Origin: Lathyrus oleraceus
Taxonomy: Eukaryota; Streptophyta; Magnoliopsida; Fabales; Fabaceae
Direction of reading: 5' to 3'
Length of the DNA: 64,000 nucleotides
NCBI RefSeq assembly: GCF_024323335.1
Contig: NC_066584.1
Location: forward strand, 272,405,618 to 272,469,617
Part shown: positions 13,478 to 25,225 of the stretch, one piece after another
Layout: each line of letters begins with the position of its first letter
Position numbering within the stretch: position 1 is the stretch's first letter
Made by a program: the position numbers and the translations under genes
Notes under the pieces: model-generated
What the model was told of the DNA's origin: nothing
The model's database searches: none
Seen by the model: only the letters and a program-made list of their open reading frames with translations

Positions 13478-14570
13478 GTATCAATATTTTCATGTTTTTT
13501 ATTTATTTAATCTATGTTAAGGAATGTGTTTGTTTAAATGAAGTACTAGTAACATGTTTATGGTACTTTTGTTATTTCTTAGTAGATGTTGCAAGAGTAG
13601 AAAAGAATAACTTTGCAAATTTAATTTGTATTTTGTTTTTTCTTTGAATGTAGATTCAATATTTGGACATGTTGGTCATGTTTTGTTTGTATCAAATAAC
13701 TTGTTAAATGTATGCCAATTAATTTTCAAAGTTACTTGTCAAGCTTGTATATGTGTATTCCTTCTAACCTTCATTATAAATAAATAAATAAAATATTTAT
13801 TGTTTTAATTCAAACTAAAAATAATTTTTAACTAACTTCGCTGTATTTTATGATGTTATATCATAAATATCATTCATTCGATTAAACTTTCAATGCTCTC
13901 TTAGACAGGCTTAGTTCTAAGAGTGGTAGGTTTGTTAGCCTTATAGATCTATACAGTGTTATTCTTCTTAATTATGCTCTATATAGCATTCATTTCTTCT
14001 ATCTATCTTTTAAAGGTTATTCATCAATGCCTGAAATGCCATTATTCATTTATAAAGAGTTCCTACGTGGGGGATCCGTGTGTGTGTCTGTCAGAAAATA
14101 ATGTCGGTCAGGTTAGGTGGTCATAAGTTACTTCCCCAAAGAAAATATGAGGCATTGGGTCCGATATTTATTGGTCTTCAATTTGGCTCTGTTGGAGAAA
14201 TGGAGATGATTGTCTCATGTGTTAAATTGCAGTTAGTAATCGCATTTGTGACCATAAGTTGTTGATGAGGTTTCCAATGTAATGACATTAGACCACAATT
14301 GTGGTGTGAATTAAAATCATGTATGCAGCTGTGTTAAAATTCATATTTGATAACTTCATTTATCTTTATTTATTTTCTGTTGTTTTATGATTTTGAAAAT
14401 TTGTTATTGAATAAATTATCGGGTCGAGTCGCGGATTAGGTTGCTCTCTTTAAAATATTTTGCGAGTTCAAAACTGTGCAAAACAGCCGATCAACCACGA
14501 TGCCTCTAAAACACAAATACCACTCATTGATGGTATAAATACTAATCGTAGCATTTAGTGAATATCAGTT
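13478..14570. other. KCS 3' flank and intergenic sequence
   Basis: The 3' untranslated region follows the TAA. Plant-type poly(A) signals include ATAAATAAATAAATAAAA near 13780, and T-rich far-upstream sequence is present. After about 13850 I recognise nothing. A short open frame at 14080-14265 has no familiar motif. Confidence 0.45.
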
Positions 14571-14598
14571 GAAAAGAAAAGAACAAAAGAACATAAAA

Positions 14599-14947
<349 letters not shown>

Positions 14948-14977
14948 CACTACGCCAAAAACTGGAATAGACAGCGC

Positions 14978-15330
14978 ACCTTAGAGGGCGCTTTATTACA
15001 AAAGTGCACTCTAAAGTGAAGAGAAAAAATAAGGAGCGAACAACTGGAATAGACAGCGCACTTTAGAGGGCGCTTTTGTAACAAAGCGCCCTCTAAAGTG
15101 AAGCGAAAAAATAATGAGAAAATGGAGGGACACCAATAGAGGGCGCATTTATGAAAGCGCCCTCTAAGGGTACCCTTAGAGGGCGCTTTTAAAAAAGCGC
15201 TCTCTAAGTCCATGTACATTTCCATTTTATAAGGCGCTTTTGGAAAGCCTTAGAGAGCGCTTTTAGAAGCGCCCTCTTAGGCCCCCTTTAGAGGACGCTT
15301 TTTTTACACAAGCGCCCTCTAAGGTCCCCT
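14978..15330. repeat. CACTA left subterminal repeat cluster
   Basis: About ten copies of a GAGGGCGCTTT-like motif occur in both orientations, often as pairs enclosing a few bases (for example GAGGGCGCTTTTGTAACAAAG then CGCCCTC). In En/Spm such motifs bind TNPA; here they are inferred binding sites. Confidence 0.8.
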
Positions 15331-16083
15331 TTAGTAAACATTAAAATTATAACATATACTGCATGTCTCTTTATTTTCCCTCGCTATATGCTATTTCGTT
15401 TACATAACTGGGTTTTCTCTCTACTGCGATTACTCTCGTCCTCCGTTCGTTCTCCCTCCCTCACCGTCGTCGTCGTCGTCGCCTTTTTCTGCTGCTGCGT
15501 TCACGTTCACTGAGTTATCTGCGTCCACCGTCGCTGTTCACTTTCTTCTCCATCGTTACCGTCACCTTGAAGGTATTTCTCTCAATAGTTTGTACTTTCA
15601 GGTGTTTGATTAGGGCATTTTCTAAACTGAGTTTTACATTTTGTGCATTATGTTGATTAATGTTGTTTAGGGCAAACGAGCACTATATGGTGTTCATGAG
15701 CACCTTGTTGAAAATCATTTTTTGTTATTTTTTTGTGTATGGTTTTGACCACTGAATGTTGTATGTTATATGGTTATGTAAGGTTTTTTTATTTCTGATT
15801 GAAAACTGATGTCATTTGGAGTGTGTTTGAGCTTGTGCTTGGAAGTTTGATGATTATGGATGCAAGTTTGTTCATGTTCCAAACACCATAAATTTGCATT
15901 GGTCTTTTGTATGCAGTAGGTGTGTGTGAGTTTGTATTCAATAATGATGAAAAAAAAAGAGAGTTTAGATTGTTGTAACATGAGAGAAATGGAAGGTATA
16001 TGAATGTGTTTTTTGTGTAGCTTCACGAATATGGTCATTGTCTTACTTGGGTCTTATTGAATCATTTCTATATTACAGATAAA
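15331..16083 (+). promoter_or_regulatory. Promoter and leader region of the CACTA gene
   Basis: The sequence between the subterminal repeats and the first ATG begins with a pyrimidine-rich, CG-bearing stretch at 15410-15560 (CACCGTCGTCGTCGTCGTCG, TCCCTCCCTC). That looks like a transcribed leader. A likely leader intron runs from GAAG|GTATTTC near 15570 to TTACAG at 16078, just before ATGGCTAGT at 16084. Confidence 0.4.
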
Positions 16084-17969
16084 ATGGCTAGTAACCAAGA
16101 CGATACCCATGACGCGAGTGGATCACGTAACAATGTTGAAAATGAAATCAAACGAGGATTGACTGTTATGAAGTCAATCATTCGTGCAAGAGACAAGGGT
16201 GAAAAATTCGAAGTACATTGGAGTGCTGAAGACCAACTAATTGAGCCTAACGGTTCAATGTTGGCAAGTTACATTGGTTTCCTTGTTCGACAACATATTC
16301 CGATTACATGTGATAATTGGAGAAGTCCGGAATTGAAGGTTGGCAAAGAAAAAATATGGTCCGAGATACAGGTACTTACCATATATTGTTATATGTTTTT
16401 TTTGTTGACTATTTGTTGACCATATATTGTTATAATATTACGTATAATAACACACTCCATGTGTATGTTTTTTAGAGATCCTTTCACATCGATGAAAGCC
16501 GGCAAAAATATTGTATTCAATTGGCCGGAAAAAGACTCTGAGGATTTCGATCCTTTTTGTCCAACAAATTTCTCAAGGATGAGGAAGGAAAATTTGTTGA
16601 AGCAGAACGGCCAATGAAGTATGCGGAGATTATTTCAGCCGAAGAATGGGATAACTTTGTCGCCAAACGAAGAAACGAAAAATTCCATGTAATGTCTATT
16701 AATTATGGTATTATACAATTGTTAAGTTACTTGGTTCTAATATGCCTTAAACTTTTTTATCCAGGAAGTAAGCGACAAAAATCGGAAAAGGGCATCAAAA
16801 CCCGCGTATCCGTACAAAAAAGGGCGTACGGGATATGCACGGTTACAACAAAGAATTGTGAGTATATTCAAATGCTATGAGCTTATACATTGTCACAATA
16901 TGTTATAATTGATGATCTTATAATCTGATTCAATGTGTAGCTAGACGAGGAGAAAAGTGACGCAACATCTCTTCCGGAGCACATATTGTGGAAGGTTGCT
17001 CGGGTTGGGAAGGATGGGGCTGTCGTTGAAGCGGTTCAAAATGTTTATGACGAATGTGTAAGTATATATAACATTATTTCTTTAATTATATCGAAAATTT
17101 TGTTAGACATATAATTCATTTTTAATCTCCTCTAATAATATTTCAGGAGACTTTATCCCAAACCTTACCTTCAACCGAGGTCCAGGATTGCAGGAGCCTA
17201 CTTAGTCGAGTACTAAATGTTCCTGAGTATTCCGGTCATGTGAGGGGTAAGGGTTTTGGTGTGACTCCGTCGTCATTTTATAAAAAACCAAAAACAAAAA
17301 TCCTACCAACAAAGAGGTGATGGAGACCTTGGCAGAGTTAAGGGCACAAGTACTCGAACTGCAAAAGGAGAATGCAAGGTATAGAGAGGAAAGGCGCGGT
17401 TCCGAGGCAAAAGATACTAGTGACCGAGCTAGTATCAATTGTCAACCGAAATTTCCCGAGGTAATTATATATGTTATTATGAAATTAAAATAGCACTTTT
17501 TTACTTGACACATATACACGTTAACAATAACATATTTATTATTGGTTTAGGGCATTACACCTTGTCAGCTGTATCTATCGTCACCAACTTATCGCATAGT
17601 TGGCAAGGGAAAAGTGCACAACACTTCGGGTGAATTACTTCACCATAATCCCCTCCCGGTGAGATATATGAAAGTTTCGGTTGACCTTGTATTAGTTACG
17701 GACGCGCTTCTACCATTACCTGACGTTGTTTCAGAGACAACGTTGATGCGAGATGCAGTCGGATCCTTTGTTGGATGGCCGTCAGATCTAATTTTCCCAG
17801 ATGCCGAGGTATATATGTTCTAAATGATTATGAATATTTAGTATTCACATTTCAATTCAGCTACAATTATGATATTTAATCAATCCTTATTACATGGTAA
17901 TGTTAGACTCCTACAAGACCCACACATAAAGTTGGTAAAGGGATTTCAAGACGCATCGAGTCGGTTGCA

Positions 17970-18577
17970 TCTCAAAAAGAGGTACAAATATATATACCCA
18001 TTGAATTATATACGCAACGATTCTGTTGCATCACAAAAAGTTATGATTTAATTTATATGAATTTTTAGGTTCCCGGTCGAATGTTGAAAAAAGCTGGTAA
18101 GGATATTCCAACAAAGTCCGGGACAAAAACAAATCCTAAATCTCAAAAAGAGGTACAAATATATATACCCATTGAATTATATACACAACGATTCTGTTGC
18201 ATCACAAAAAGTCATGATTTAATTTATATGAATTTTTAGGTTCCCAGTCGAATGTTGAAAAAAGCTGGTAAGGATATTCCAACGAAGTCCGGGACAAAAA
18301 CAAATCCTAAATCTCAAAAAGAGGTACAAATATATATACCCATTGAATTATATACACAATGATTCTGTTGCATCACAAAAAGTCATGATTTAATTTATAT
18401 GAATTTTTAGGTTCCCGGTCGAGTGTTGAAAAAAGCTGGTAAGGATATTCCAACGAAGTCCGGGACAAAAACAAATCCTAAATCTCAAAAAAGAGGTACA
18501 AATATATATACCCATTGAATTATATACACAAGATTCTGTTGCATCACAAAAAGTCATGATTTAATTTATATTTTTAG
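17970..18577 (+). repeat. Tandem exon-intron amplification, 171-bp unit, about 3.5 copies
   Basis: The unit is an 84-bp exon (28 codons, starting VPGRMLKKAGKDIPTKSGTK) plus an 87-bp intron with GTACAAATATATAT donor and TTTTTAG acceptor. Exon copies are at 18069-18152, 18240-18323 and 18411-18495, and an ancestral-like downstream exon starts at 18578. Because 84 is a multiple of three, copies keep the frame. The third copy has an extra A (85 bp). Confidence 0.9.
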
Positions 18578-19523
18578 GTTCCCGGTCAAATGTTGGACAA
18601 AGCTAGTAAGGAAATTCCAACGACGTCCGGGACAAAATCTCAAATTATGATGCGTCTTGAGAAAATGGTGGAAGAGTCAGATATTATGCACGGCGCCATC
18701 CGTAGTGTAGATATGGATGAAGGTGTTTTCGGAATTGCTCATTCCGAATTAATTGCAAAGGAGGACATGCAACAACTTTTTGAACACGAAGAATTGGGCA
18801 TCGCTGTCATTCATACATACATATGGTACTCCGATCAATCTATTATTTACTTAGTTGAACAATTTATTTACACATTTCAATGAGTAGTCTAATATTTATT
18901 ATGTTTCTATTTAAGGTATATGTATGACACATTGATGCGGGGAACTGAATTGTGTAACCGATTCAATTTTATTGCTGCTTCCCGTATCAACACAACGTTT
19001 ATAACGAAAAATCCAACATCCGTAATGAATGAACTAGTCGATAGATTCATGGTGGCCGGCGATAATACTACACCCAGTTTGTATTTTTTACCGTTTAATT
19101 CTGGCAACGGGTTAGATTTTCTTTCTAATAATTTCATTCTAATCTATGTATATCTTTTACGTAGAAAATTTTCATGCATCTAAATTTTTGTTTTATTTTA
19201 CAGTGGTCACTGGGTGTTGGTTGCTATGGATCTTTCGAGACTAATGGTGTATTATCTCGATTCGTTACCGGGTGATTGGAGTAAATATCCGAGTATGAAG
19301 AAGACGGTTGACGCGTAAGTGAAATTCCCCTAAATATTCGTGTGTATTTGTATATTTAATTATGTCTGTCAGATTGATCTCAATATACGTTTTTATTTTG
19401 TTAGGGCAATACTAAAATTTAGATCGAAAAAGAATTATCGTAATAGGAAGGACATTACCTGGGTCAGAGTTCAGGTATATATTAAGTTTCTTATTTTTGC
19501 TTATAATAGTGTTTGTAAGAAAT

Positions 19524-19527
<4 letters not shown>

Positions 19528-19613
<86 letters not shown>
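19528..19613. repeat. (TA)n microsatellite in a CACTA gene intron
   Basis: About 43 TA dinucleotides end about 20 bp before a splice acceptor (TTCTATGTAG|TGTCCTCAGC). This resembles the placement of the TA repeat in the KCS intron. Confidence 0.95.
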
Positions 19614-19618
<5 letters not shown>

Positions 19619-20164
19619 TGTTTTTCTATGTAGTGTCCTCAGCAAAACAATTCGATCGATTGCGGATTTTTTGTATTGAGATTTATGAGAGATATCATTG
19701 CGTTGAATCATATAGACATCCCAAAAATGGTATGGAATAATAACTTAGGGTTTATTTTAATATTATCGGATATTTCATCTAATTTGTTACTAAATCATGA
19801 ATATGTTTTATTCTCTTAATTGTAGTACTTTGACGAATACAAATCTTACTCAAAAGCTCATTTGGATGAAATGAAGGATGAATTGTGTCAATTCATTATT
19901 GATCATAGAATCATATAGGTTGTAGTTGTTGTACATATATGTATGGAATGTTGTTGTACATGCATGAATATCAATATATTAATGTTGTATATATGGAGGA
20001 TTAATGTTGTATATAAATGGATTCATGTTGTATATATCAATGGATTAATGGTGTATAACATTGGATTAAAGGATGAAATCAATATGAATTTTACACTTTT
20101 GCAGCATGCGAACAGGTTCCCAATTAAATACCCACTGTTTTTCAAACAATTTTTTTTAAAATAA

Positions 20165-20450
20165 CTAACACTTTAGAGGGCGCTTTCTGTAGGAAGCGCC
20201 CTCTAAACACTTTACATTGACAACTTTAGAGGGCGCTTTGTCCAGAAAGCGCCCTCTAAGGTGGCCCTTTATGGACCACTCCAGAGGGCGCTTTTTTCTG
20301 AAAGCGCACTATAATGTGGCCCTTAAAGGGCCACTTTAGAGAGCGCTTTCTCCAGGAAAACAAAGCGTTGTCTTTACCTATGCCAGCGCCACTTTAGAGG
20401 GCGCTTAAAAGCGCTGTTATAGGCCAAAATAAGCGCCCTCTTTTCCCTTA
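20165..20450. repeat. CACTA right subterminal repeat cluster
   Basis: Copies of GAGGGCGCTTT..AAAGCGCCCTC are arranged as inverted pairs, mirroring the left end. Spacers such as GGCCCTTTATGGACCACT recur. Confidence 0.8.
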
Positions 20451-20460
20451 TTTGGCGTAG

Positions 20461-20462
<2 letters not shown>

Positions 20463-20527
<65 letters not shown>

Positions 20528-20567
20528 TGCGTTTGCGTGTGCGTGTGTACGTGTGCGCGTGTGTGTG

Positions 20568-20626
<59 letters not shown>
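20463..20626. repeat. (GA)n-(GT)n-(GA)n compound microsatellite
   Basis: GA repeat continues the tract interrupted by the CACTA insertion. It is followed by GTGT sequence with variants at about 20526-20596, then GA again. Confidence 0.95.
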
Positions 20627-20629
<3 letters not shown>

Positions 20630-22030
20630 CTGAAATTCAAAAATCTGGAATGAAGAAATTTGGAGTAAATAAATCTAGATTGGACTGAATCTGACCCATA
20701 ACTAGTCGTTATAAAACTTGGTCAGCAAGGCAATCGTGAAAACATGGAAAGCAAGTAGATCGTGAAAACTTGGTCCAAAAAATTAGGGTTACCGTTAAGG
20801 GTCAGCACATCAATAATTAGATTAATCAATATTGATTAATTTTCATCATTTTGAACTCTAAAAAATAATGGATCACCCCAGCCAAAGCCTTAGCCTAGCC
20901 CAAAGCGAGCCAAGCAGGCCGAACTAACAATAAGAGTAGCAGGCGCAAACGTGTAATGGTGTATAATGGTACATCCTCATCTTTTCACAAAATTTTGTAC
21001 GCCTTTGGGCACACCTCAAGAGATCAACCTACGATATATATGTACTACTCAAGTATGGTATCCATGTGGGAATTTAATGAACTTTTTTCAAATTCACCTC
21101 TTCACGCACTAGCTCATACTTGTGCTTATTTCTTACCAACAAAAAGCCAACAAGTCCTTCTAGTTCCCCATTAATCCTTTGATTTTCAACAGTCTCCCAC
21201 TTGAATTTAAAAAAGTAATTTTAGAAGTAACGTAAAGCGTTTCTAATATTATGCATAAATAGAGGTGTCTGCGACTTAAACCTTTGCCTAGCAAGTAGGA
21301 TTCTGATTCAACAAGAATGATATAATTGTCTTGAAATCTATCTCAGACATCAAACTCGCATACAACTTTTTCTTAAGATGTATTATAAAAGTTTGGGCAA
21401 TGTAAATAACTTTTAAAGTAACTTTACAAAGAAAGTAAATAACAAAATTATAAATGATTTGATACAAAAGTAGAATTAATGATCACATGTACATTGTACT
21501 CAAGAACTCGTTTCTCAACAACACGGATATTTTGAGTAACATAGAAGTTTTTGCACAAAATGGAACACCCCAATCCTAATCACTAAGACCCCTATTTATA
21601 ATAAATCAAAAATAACAGTAACGAACGATCTCTTCTCCAAAAGATGACATGTTCTTGCTTGCATGGATTTCGTCACTTACTGCATTCCATGCGTCTCTTC
21701 AAGAAACAGATAAGGCCAAAAAATGGTTAAAAGCTTTAATCTAAATCGCCTTATTCGAATGCGACTTCAAACGGACTCCGTTGTCGAAAAGTAAATTTGA
21801 ATTCTAAAATATTTCTAAGTCCCAGACCAAACTTTCTTCGACAAAACCTTCTTTGACCACGCCTTCTTACCTTCTTCGCCGAAAACAAATATACTTTTCC
21901 AACATCAAAATTCCATCTAACAAATTGCACCCCAAAAATGTCGTTTTCGACTATATATGGAGAAAAGGGCATTTTTTGAAATATTTCGGCATAACAGTAT
22001 CTTTACTGTTGTAACGTCATGGTCATCATG
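20627..22030. other. Intergenic sequence with a probable minus-strand copia LTR boundary
   Basis: No coding region is recognised. Read on the minus strand, TTCAAGTGGGAGAC (21192-21205) is a good polypurine tract. It is followed at once by TGTTGAAAATCAAAGG (from 21191 downward), the usual start of a Ty1/copia 3' LTR. The far LTR end was not found. A minus-strand TATA-like string (TTATAAATAGGGG) lies near 21594. Thus part of this stretch is probably copia remnant. Confidence 0.35.
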
Positions 22031-22035
22031 ACCAT

Positions 22036-23389
22036 TGATCGGTCACCATTTACACTCAGTTTTCATCATCTATCCAGGATTGAATCTTCATGACTCGGTA
22101 ACATTTTGCTCTTTATTTTAGTGATTTCTTTAGTTTATTGCATTTTATGAATTTCCGCTTGTTTTATGTTGCATTAGTAGCTTTTCTCCTTTTGTCGCAT
22201 TTTATGCGTTTCTGTGTAGACTGTTTGGTTTCCAGGTCAGATAACAAGTCCGAAAGTGGCGTACCGGAAGAATGGAGGTCAAAGACTTAATGAAAAGCGG
22301 AAAATAGACAAAACAGGGGGCTGACACGGGTGCCCGTGTCAGCTGACACGGCCCGTGTCAGCATGGAATGCTGGATGGACTTACAGTGGAGCCAACACGG
22401 GCAGCAATGTCACCTGACACGACCCGTGTTGGCCATTTCGCCCCATTTGCTGATTTTTCATGTTTTAACCCCTTTAGATGTCCGGAGGGTAGTTTGGGCA
22501 TTTCACAATGTTTTTAGTTGTTTGGAAGCTATTTAGTTTGAATTTGGGCACAGAGAAAAGGACTTTTTGATCGTGGAAGAAAGGAGACAGAAAGAAGAAG
22601 CGATTGTGCAAAGTGTTTAGAGGAGAAGAGATCTTCAAGATCGGAAGAATTGAAGATCAACCTTCATCAACAACAACTTGTAATGTCTTTAATTTATAAT
22701 CTATTGTCTTTGAATATTATGAGAGGCTAAACCCCCCAATGCTAGGGGGGTGTCCCTGAATTGCTACTGTATGAATATTTTATCCATGTTCTTATAATCA
22801 TTGATGTATTCTTAATTCAAGTTATTATACAACGCGCTTAATGCTTAATTTTATAGGACAAATGAAATTCTGATCTCTGGTTAAGGTTTAGGTCGGACAA
22901 ACCGCCTTATCACTTGTTGTATAATAAAACCCACGTTTAATCACTTAGAAATGAGGATCAAATTGTGGTTACTGTTAATTCTTAATAAACTACGTATTTC
23001 ATAACAGCAATTTGAATAACTAAGGAATTAGGATTGAAATTGCATGTTAATGGTTTTTGGCTAAGGAATTAGAGAAAACAACTCTTGAGAAACGGTTTTG
23101 AATTATGATAACATAGATGTTATATGATATGGAAGAAGTGTAATACAAAGCAATTCATACATCTGGCCCTAGCATTCTCTCTCATATCGGTTAAACTGTT
23201 TTTATACGCTTTATATTTTTATTTCTTACTATCTGTGAAACCAAACATCAAACCCCATATGCTCTTTTGTTCAATTGAATTATTATAAGTATTGATACTT
23301 ACTACGCAGTCCTCGAGATCGATACTCGGGATAACTCCCTTTTTATTACTAAATTGGTGCAAATAGTACACTTGCTATTTTACCGATCA
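22036..23389 (+). mobile_element. Athila-type solo LTR, 1354 bp, with perfect 5-bp target duplication
   Basis: The LTR begins TGATCGGTCACC and ends TTTTACCGATCA, so the termini are the inverted pair TGATCGGT/ACCGATCA. ACCAT occurs directly before (22031-22035) and after (23390-23394). It is the same LTR family as 56705-58146, in the opposite orientation: both share TGACACGG-CCCGTGTCA clusters, the CCCCCCAATGCTAGGGGGG hairpin and the end sequence GCAAATAGTACACTTGCTATTTT. No internal retrotransposon sequence is present, so recombination between two LTRs is the likely origin. Confidence 0.88.
22732..22750. promoter_or_regulatory. Conserved GC hairpin in Athila-type LTR
   Basis: Six C, a 7-nt loop (AATGCTA) and six G form a strong stem-loop. 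The same hairpin, reverse complemented, is at 57329-57347 in the other LTR of this family, in otherwise diverged AT-rich sequence. Confidence 0.55.
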
Positions 23390-23394
23390 ACCAT

Positions 23395-24127
23395 CTTTCT
23401 TCAAACGTCTCATCGAGACGCATAAAAATATCAGTTAATCATTACACTTCTATTTCCTAGGAGATCCTGGGTCATGCCAACTGCTACAGTCCGATCATCT
23501 TTCCTCTGATCAACACGCATCCCATGATCTTCAACAGTTACCAACATTTTGAGATGAAACGTTTTTTACCCTACTATAAGTACCTCACTTCACCTTCTTC
23601 CTTACATTCTTCTGAACTTTTCTCCATTATCACACACAAAAAACTTTTCCTCTTCTCTTAATAAAACTCTAAACACAATAGATTTCCTCCAAATTTTCTA
23701 CCATCAATGGCGTCAAAAACCAAGAACTCCAAAGATTCCAAGAAACAAACAAACATTCCTCTTGTTCACAAGATCTTAGGTCCCAAAGTCATGGGAAATC
23801 AATAATACATCCCGGAGCCCCCTCTTGAGGAAGAAAAATGACGCATTTATTAGTCATAGGTATTAATTCCTATCTCACTCTCTGGTAAAACTCATGCAAT
23901 CATAGGCCCTTTACCAAATATTAATGTCAATCCTGAAAAACTCAGAGTACTTTCCAACTTATCATCGAACCAAACCAATAGCTAGTAGGAAGAAATCTAA
24001 AACTAGTGGTGAGACTGTGAGCGTTGAGCCAAATACTGTAGTCGATACCCAGGCAAAGTCTTCGACTGAGCCTATAGAAAAACATATCAACTTATTTATG
24101 ATGTGTTATAATTATAAGTGCTAATGA
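23395..24127 (+). pseudogene. Unrecognised gene-like remnant with promoter and Lys-rich start
   Basis: A TATA-like string (ACTATAAGTACC, near 23572) is followed by a C/T-rich leader. ATG in good context at 23707 opens MASKTKNSKDSKKQTNIPLV, but a stop follows after about 30 codons. Further coding-like text (ALNINVNPEKL-type and SRKKSKTSGETVSVEPNT at 23985-24030) lies in shifted frames. I do not recognise the family. The layout looks like a decayed retrotransposon or host gene 5' region. Confidence 0.3.
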
Positions 24128-24450
24128 TATGGTCCATCAAGATATTACTCTGAATGAGTGAAGACTGAGTGTAGAAACTAATCAAAATATAGAGAGAGTT
24201 ATTGATTTGATTGATGAGAATGGTGATTGTAAAAGGGAGTGGATAAATCAGACTTTCCCTTAGCACATTATAGAACATATCCCGACAACTAATCCTCCAA
24301 GACCTGATCATGGCACCTAATATGTGTATGTGGAAAGATATAACAAAAGGTAATTTCACTGTGTCAAGTGCCTACAACTTCCTCAATTTGAATGAGAATG
24401 ACCAACAGGAACCTGAGGAGTGGGATAAAAAAATTGGTGTTTATCCATAG
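24128..24450 (+). pseudogene. LINE reverse-transcriptase C-terminal fragment (plus strand)
   Basis: The translation contains NEWRLNVETNQNIE-like text, then MWKDITKGNFTVSSAYNFL and PEEWDK. This is the region after the reverse transcriptase in plant L1-type LINEs (zf-RVT region). The first ~190 bp are an inverted copy of 25226-25425. Stops break the frame. Confidence 0.6.
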
Positions 24451-24685
24451 TCGGAATAATGCCTAAAAAGAAGAAAAAAACATAGCAAATAAAATTGCCA
24501 GTGAGTCAAACAATAAAACATTTAGTGTTTGAAATTTTTTCCCATGCTTTAATATAGCTACAACAATTTTAGACATAGTTAAAAAATATTAGACACGGTT
24601 TTACCTTGGTAAAACGATGTATGAAAATTCCCAACCTTTTTAGTTATTCCAGTGTTCAAATGTGGCTAAAATTTGTGCATATAAG

Positions 24686-25147
24686 TGTTGAATTATGATT
24701 CCTTGTGTCGAAGCAGATTGCTCGACATAACAAGGAAGTGTCGAATCACCTAGTGTCTCAAGTTGTATTAGTGTGCCAAAGTGTCGAAGCATGTTGCTTC
24801 AAACATGATTTCGACTTAGGCCTATTTTTAGTAGTGTTAACTATTTTGGGCTTTTATGGTTTTGGCATTTGACTTGGGGTGCAAGCTAACCTAAATATAT
24901 AAATAGAGGGAGTAACTTTTATTCTTGTAATGTTGTATTCATAGAATTTTGCAGTTGCAAAGTGAATAAGAAGTTTTCCACAGGTTGTGGGCAGAGAGAA
25001 ACTCTGCAGAATATTCTTCTTCTCCTTCATCGTTCTTTCTTTTCTTTCTCCATTGTTCTTCTCTTTAATTGTTATTCTGTGGGTGATAACAATCTTGTTC
25101 ATCAAGATTGATTGAAATTCTCCATAGATTTTGGTGGATTTCCAACA
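24686..25147 (+). mobile_element. Copia-type solo LTR, 462 bp, with perfect 5-bp target duplication
   Basis: The LTR starts TGTTGAATTATG and ends TTTCCAACA (TGTTG/CAACA inverted ends). ATAAG lies on both sides (24681-24685 and 25148-25152). A TATA-like ATATATAAATAGAGGGAG is at about 24894. No primer binding site or coding sequence follows, so it is a solo LTR. Confidence 0.85.
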
Positions 25148-25225
25148 ATAAGTTCCCACATTTTTTTGCAACGGCCATAATGCAAGCTTGGCCAAAATCA
25201 AAACATTATTAATTTTCAAGTATTA

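Larger units (their letters stand above)
16084..19918 (+). pseudogene. CACTA-borne gene: PF03004-type transposon protein with C-terminal Ulp1/SENP cysteine protease domain
   Basis: This is a multi-exon gene on the plus strand. Exon 1 (16084-16371) begins MASNQDDTHDASGSRNN. Exons 1-4 carry the En/Spm-type domain (IQ-RSFHIDESRQKYCIQLAGKRL, then KPAYPYKKGRTGYARL and LPEHILWKVARV). A coiled coil follows at 17320-17400 (ETLAELRAQVLELQKENARY), then the amplified exon (18069-18495). The C48 protease domain at 18900-19918 has His in GHWVLVAMDL, Asp in VYYLDSLPGDW, Gln in CPQQNNS and nucleophile Cys in SIDCGFFVLRF, all present. Stop TAG is at 19916-19918. Damage: a TGA at 16539-16541 replaces an expected Arg codon, and one extra A in the third exon repeat shifts the frame. 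The likely role is a transposon-encoded SUMO/ubiquitin-like deconjugase, now probably inactive. Confidence 0.75.
14948..20462 (+). mobile_element. CACTA (En/Spm) DNA transposon, 5.5 kb, non-autonomous, carrying a Ulp1-type gene
   Basis: The ends are CACTACGCCAAAAAC at 14948 and TTTGGCGTAGTG at 20462, a 12-bp inverted repeat of the plant CACTA class. Both subterminal zones hold many inverted copies of TTAGAGGGCGCTTT. GAG flanks both sides, compatible with the 3-bp duplication of the class but not provable inside a GA repeat. One plus-strand gene (16084-19918) is inside. No TNPD-type (Transposase_21) catalytic transposase is visible, so movement would need a partner element. Confidence 0.88.

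Noticed and set aside
18069..18577. Regularly spaced repeats resembling a CRISPR-like array
   Set aside because: The units are contiguous exon-intron copies with splice sites in a plant transposon; there are no unique spacers.
20374..20640. Minus-strand frame rich in Leu-Ser and His-Thr
   Set aside because: Produced by the GA/GT compound microsatellite and the CACTA end.
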